Shown here: positions 62,874-64,000 of the stretch, in pieces
Numbering within the stretch: the stretch's first letter is position 1
Layout: each line of letters opens with the position of its first letter
Assembly (NCBI RefSeq): GCF_036417845.1
Contig: NC_089982.1
Span: 62,447,684 to 62,511,683, forward strand
Direction: 5' to 3'
Length of the DNA: 64,000 nucleotides
Source of the DNA: Apteryx mantelli
Lineage: Eukaryota > Chordata > Aves > Apterygiformes > Apterygidae
Notes under the pieces: generated by a model
Seen by the model: only the letters and a program-made list of their open reading frames with translations
What the model was told of the DNA's origin: nothing
Databases searched by the model: none
Made by a program: the position numbers and the translations under genes

Positions 62874-64000
62874 TCAGTTGTCAGCAGCAAAACTGTGTCC
62901 TCTGCAATCTATGGCTGAGCACATTTTCTCATAGCAATAGTTGTGTTTTTTGGTTGGCGTTGCTTCACTTACCTCAGGCTCTGCAACTGTAATGGGGCTA
63001 TCCCTTGCAAATACTTCAGTTGATTCCCTCCAAATGCAGTCTGCAGTCACTTTGAAGCTATAATTGTGGCATTTTGGCCTAATCACTTGTGTTGTGTTGT
63101 TGAAAATTTGACGGCTGTTTGAAGTGGCAATTTTGATTTTCAGTGTGGCATCTACTCGATCAACTACCGTGTAAGTACCTATACTTCCATCATCAAATCC
63201 AATAATAATATTCAAATGCCTCTGTGAGAGTGCAAGGAAAGTGGGAGTTTTATAAAGAGAACAGGCACCTATGTTTTTACCATCTGCTAGCCTCATGACT
63301 ATTAAACTAGAGACTGCACCATTGTCATCATCATCTTCATTGCGGAAACAGATGTACACAAGATAGCGGCCATCACGAGACAGCTTTTGCCGCCAGATGA
63401 CACCCGGAGCATGAACCACACGAAGTTTTCCACTGTGTAAATCAAGTACATTGATGTTCTCATCTCCACGGGATATAATTCCTAGCTTCCCATTTGGGGA
63501 TATTTCGAAGTCTTCCAAGTTTTTTAAGAAATTGTTAGGCAATTGTACACGTCTGCAGATGACTTCCTCTGTTAGGCTCCAGATGTTCACAGTTTCAGTA
63601 GATGTTATAAATACAACAATATCTGGGCAATCTGGTATCAACTTAATATCCATAATGCTTGCACCATCATCACATGAAAACTTCTTGGTTATACTGCCTG
63701 TCCAGAGACTCACTGCCAACACTTTATTTTTTGCCATTCCAACTACAAAGGTATTTGCAGTAGTTATAAATGCATTCTGTAAGGCAACTAGAATATTGCA
63801 AACTCTGTGTCCTGTAGCCAGCCGCCAAACTCTGGATGCATTCTGCTCACAGAGGGAGACTACAAATTGATCATTATGAGTAATCATCAGCTCTGAGATT
63901 TTCTGTCCATTAATGCGAAAGATATTTTCACCACTAACAGTGTGCCATACGTACTGGCTGCATTTATCATCTGATGTAACCATTATTTCTCCAGAAGAGG
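62874..64000 (-). CDS. NWD2: NWD2 homologue, C-terminal WD-repeat segment (5' partial)
   Basis: An open frame runs from the window edge to a TGA at 62874-62876, about 375 residues. The Met at 63983 is internal: the frame continues upstream as SSGEI, so the true start is off the window. The fragment is a run of WD-type beta-propeller blades. Blade ends are visible as YVWHTVSGE, RVWRLATGH, VNIWSLTEE, INVLDLHSGK and LIVMRLADGK, each after about 35-45 residues of hydrophobic strand pattern. After the last blade comes a short non-propeller tail (SPITVAEPEVSEATPTKKH) ending in CRGHSFAADN. NWD2 is a large protein (about 1,740 residues in human, from memory) with a NACHT NTPase domain followed by WD repeats; its function is poorly known. 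I chose NWD2 over its paralogue NWD1 because C4orf19 lies next downstream on the same strand, as at human 4p14. No frameshift or internal stop is seen, and no splice site is needed within the fragment, consistent with a large last exon. Confidence 0.88.
   Translation of the reverse strand, partial: SSGEIMVTSDDKCSQYVWHTVSGENIFRINGQKISELMITHNDQFVVSLCEQNASRVWRLATGHRVCNILVALQNAFITTANTFVVGMAKNKVLAVSLWTGSITKKFSCDDGASIMDIKLIPDCPDIVVFITSTETVNIWSLTEEVICRRVQLPNNFLKNLEDFEISPNGKLGIISRGDENINVLDLHSGKLRVVHAPGVIWRQKLSRDGRYLVYICFRNEDDDDNGAVSSLIVMRLADGKNIGACSLYKTPTFLALSQRHLNIIIGFDDGSIGTYTVVDRVDATLKIKIATSNSRQIFNNTTQVIRPKCHNYSFKVTADCIWRESTEVFARDSPITVAEPEVSEATPTKKHNYCYEKMCSAIDCRGHSFAADN

Noticed and set aside
63451-63870. 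139-codon plus-strand frame opposite NWD2
   Set aside because: It is the antisense shadow of the NWD2 coding sequence and has no family features.
62874-63983. Met at 63983 as the start of the WD-repeat protein
   Set aside because: The frame stays open to the window edge, and WD propeller structure is already in progress, so the Met is internal.
1-64000. CRISPR arrays, insertion sequences, prophage, endogenous retrovirus or LTR
   Set aside because: No regularly spaced repeats, no transposase or gag/pol-like frames and no LTR pairs with TG...CA ends were seen; the sequence is ordinary vertebrate nuclear DNA.

Overview
This is nuclear DNA from an amniote, most likely a bird. It carries a CR1 LINE 3' end of the avian type (about 1145-1330, closing in ATTCTGTG-like octamers), a second degraded CR1 3' end, older CR1-type and MIR-like relics, spliced vertebrate genes, and tens of kilobases of non-coding DNA. 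There are no operons, ribosome binding sites, CRISPR arrays or bacterial mobile elements. The species cannot be named from this sequence alone. || Only two protein-coding genes can be supported, both on the minus strand. At the right edge (62874-64000) is the C-terminal part of a WD-repeat protein that I assign to NWD2 (NACHT and WD repeat domain containing 2); its 5' part lies beyond the window. At 12106-14176 is the complete coding region of the C4orf19 (PGCKA1) homologue. It is split between a 48-base ATG exon and one large coding exon, giving 328 residues. NWD2 followed by C4orf19 in the same direction is the arrangement I recall at human 4p14, so gene order supports both names. RELL1, the next human neighbour, would be expected beyond the left edge reading toward C4orf19; I found no RELL1 coding exon in the first 12 kb. 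|| Layout, left to right. 1-10.4 kb: non-coding, with a CR1 3' end, a short CpG-rich block at 5.5-5.8 kb, a 46-base poly(T) run and an A/T-rich conserved-looking stretch at 8.1-8.7 kb. 10.4-14.2 kb: C4orf19 with its likely 3' UTR. 14.2-61.1 kb: about 47 kb between the genes. It holds ancient CR1 and MIR-like relics, homopyrimidine tracts, palindromes and hairpins, two blocks with enhancer-like motif content (40.3-41.5 and 48.9-49.6 kb), and a CpG island at 49.8-50.2 kb. A strong splice acceptor just before the C4orf19 start codon shows there is a non-coding first exon upstream, so the C4orf19 promoter probably lies in this interval. 61.1-64 kb: probable 3' UTR and final coding segment of NWD2. 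|| The two genes are not known to act together; their adjacency is ancestral synteny. I did not find a new biological system. The points most worth following are the C4orf19 exon structure and acylation-type N-terminus, the CpG island as its candidate promoter, the enhancer-like blocks, and two small ORFs with signal-peptide-like starts.
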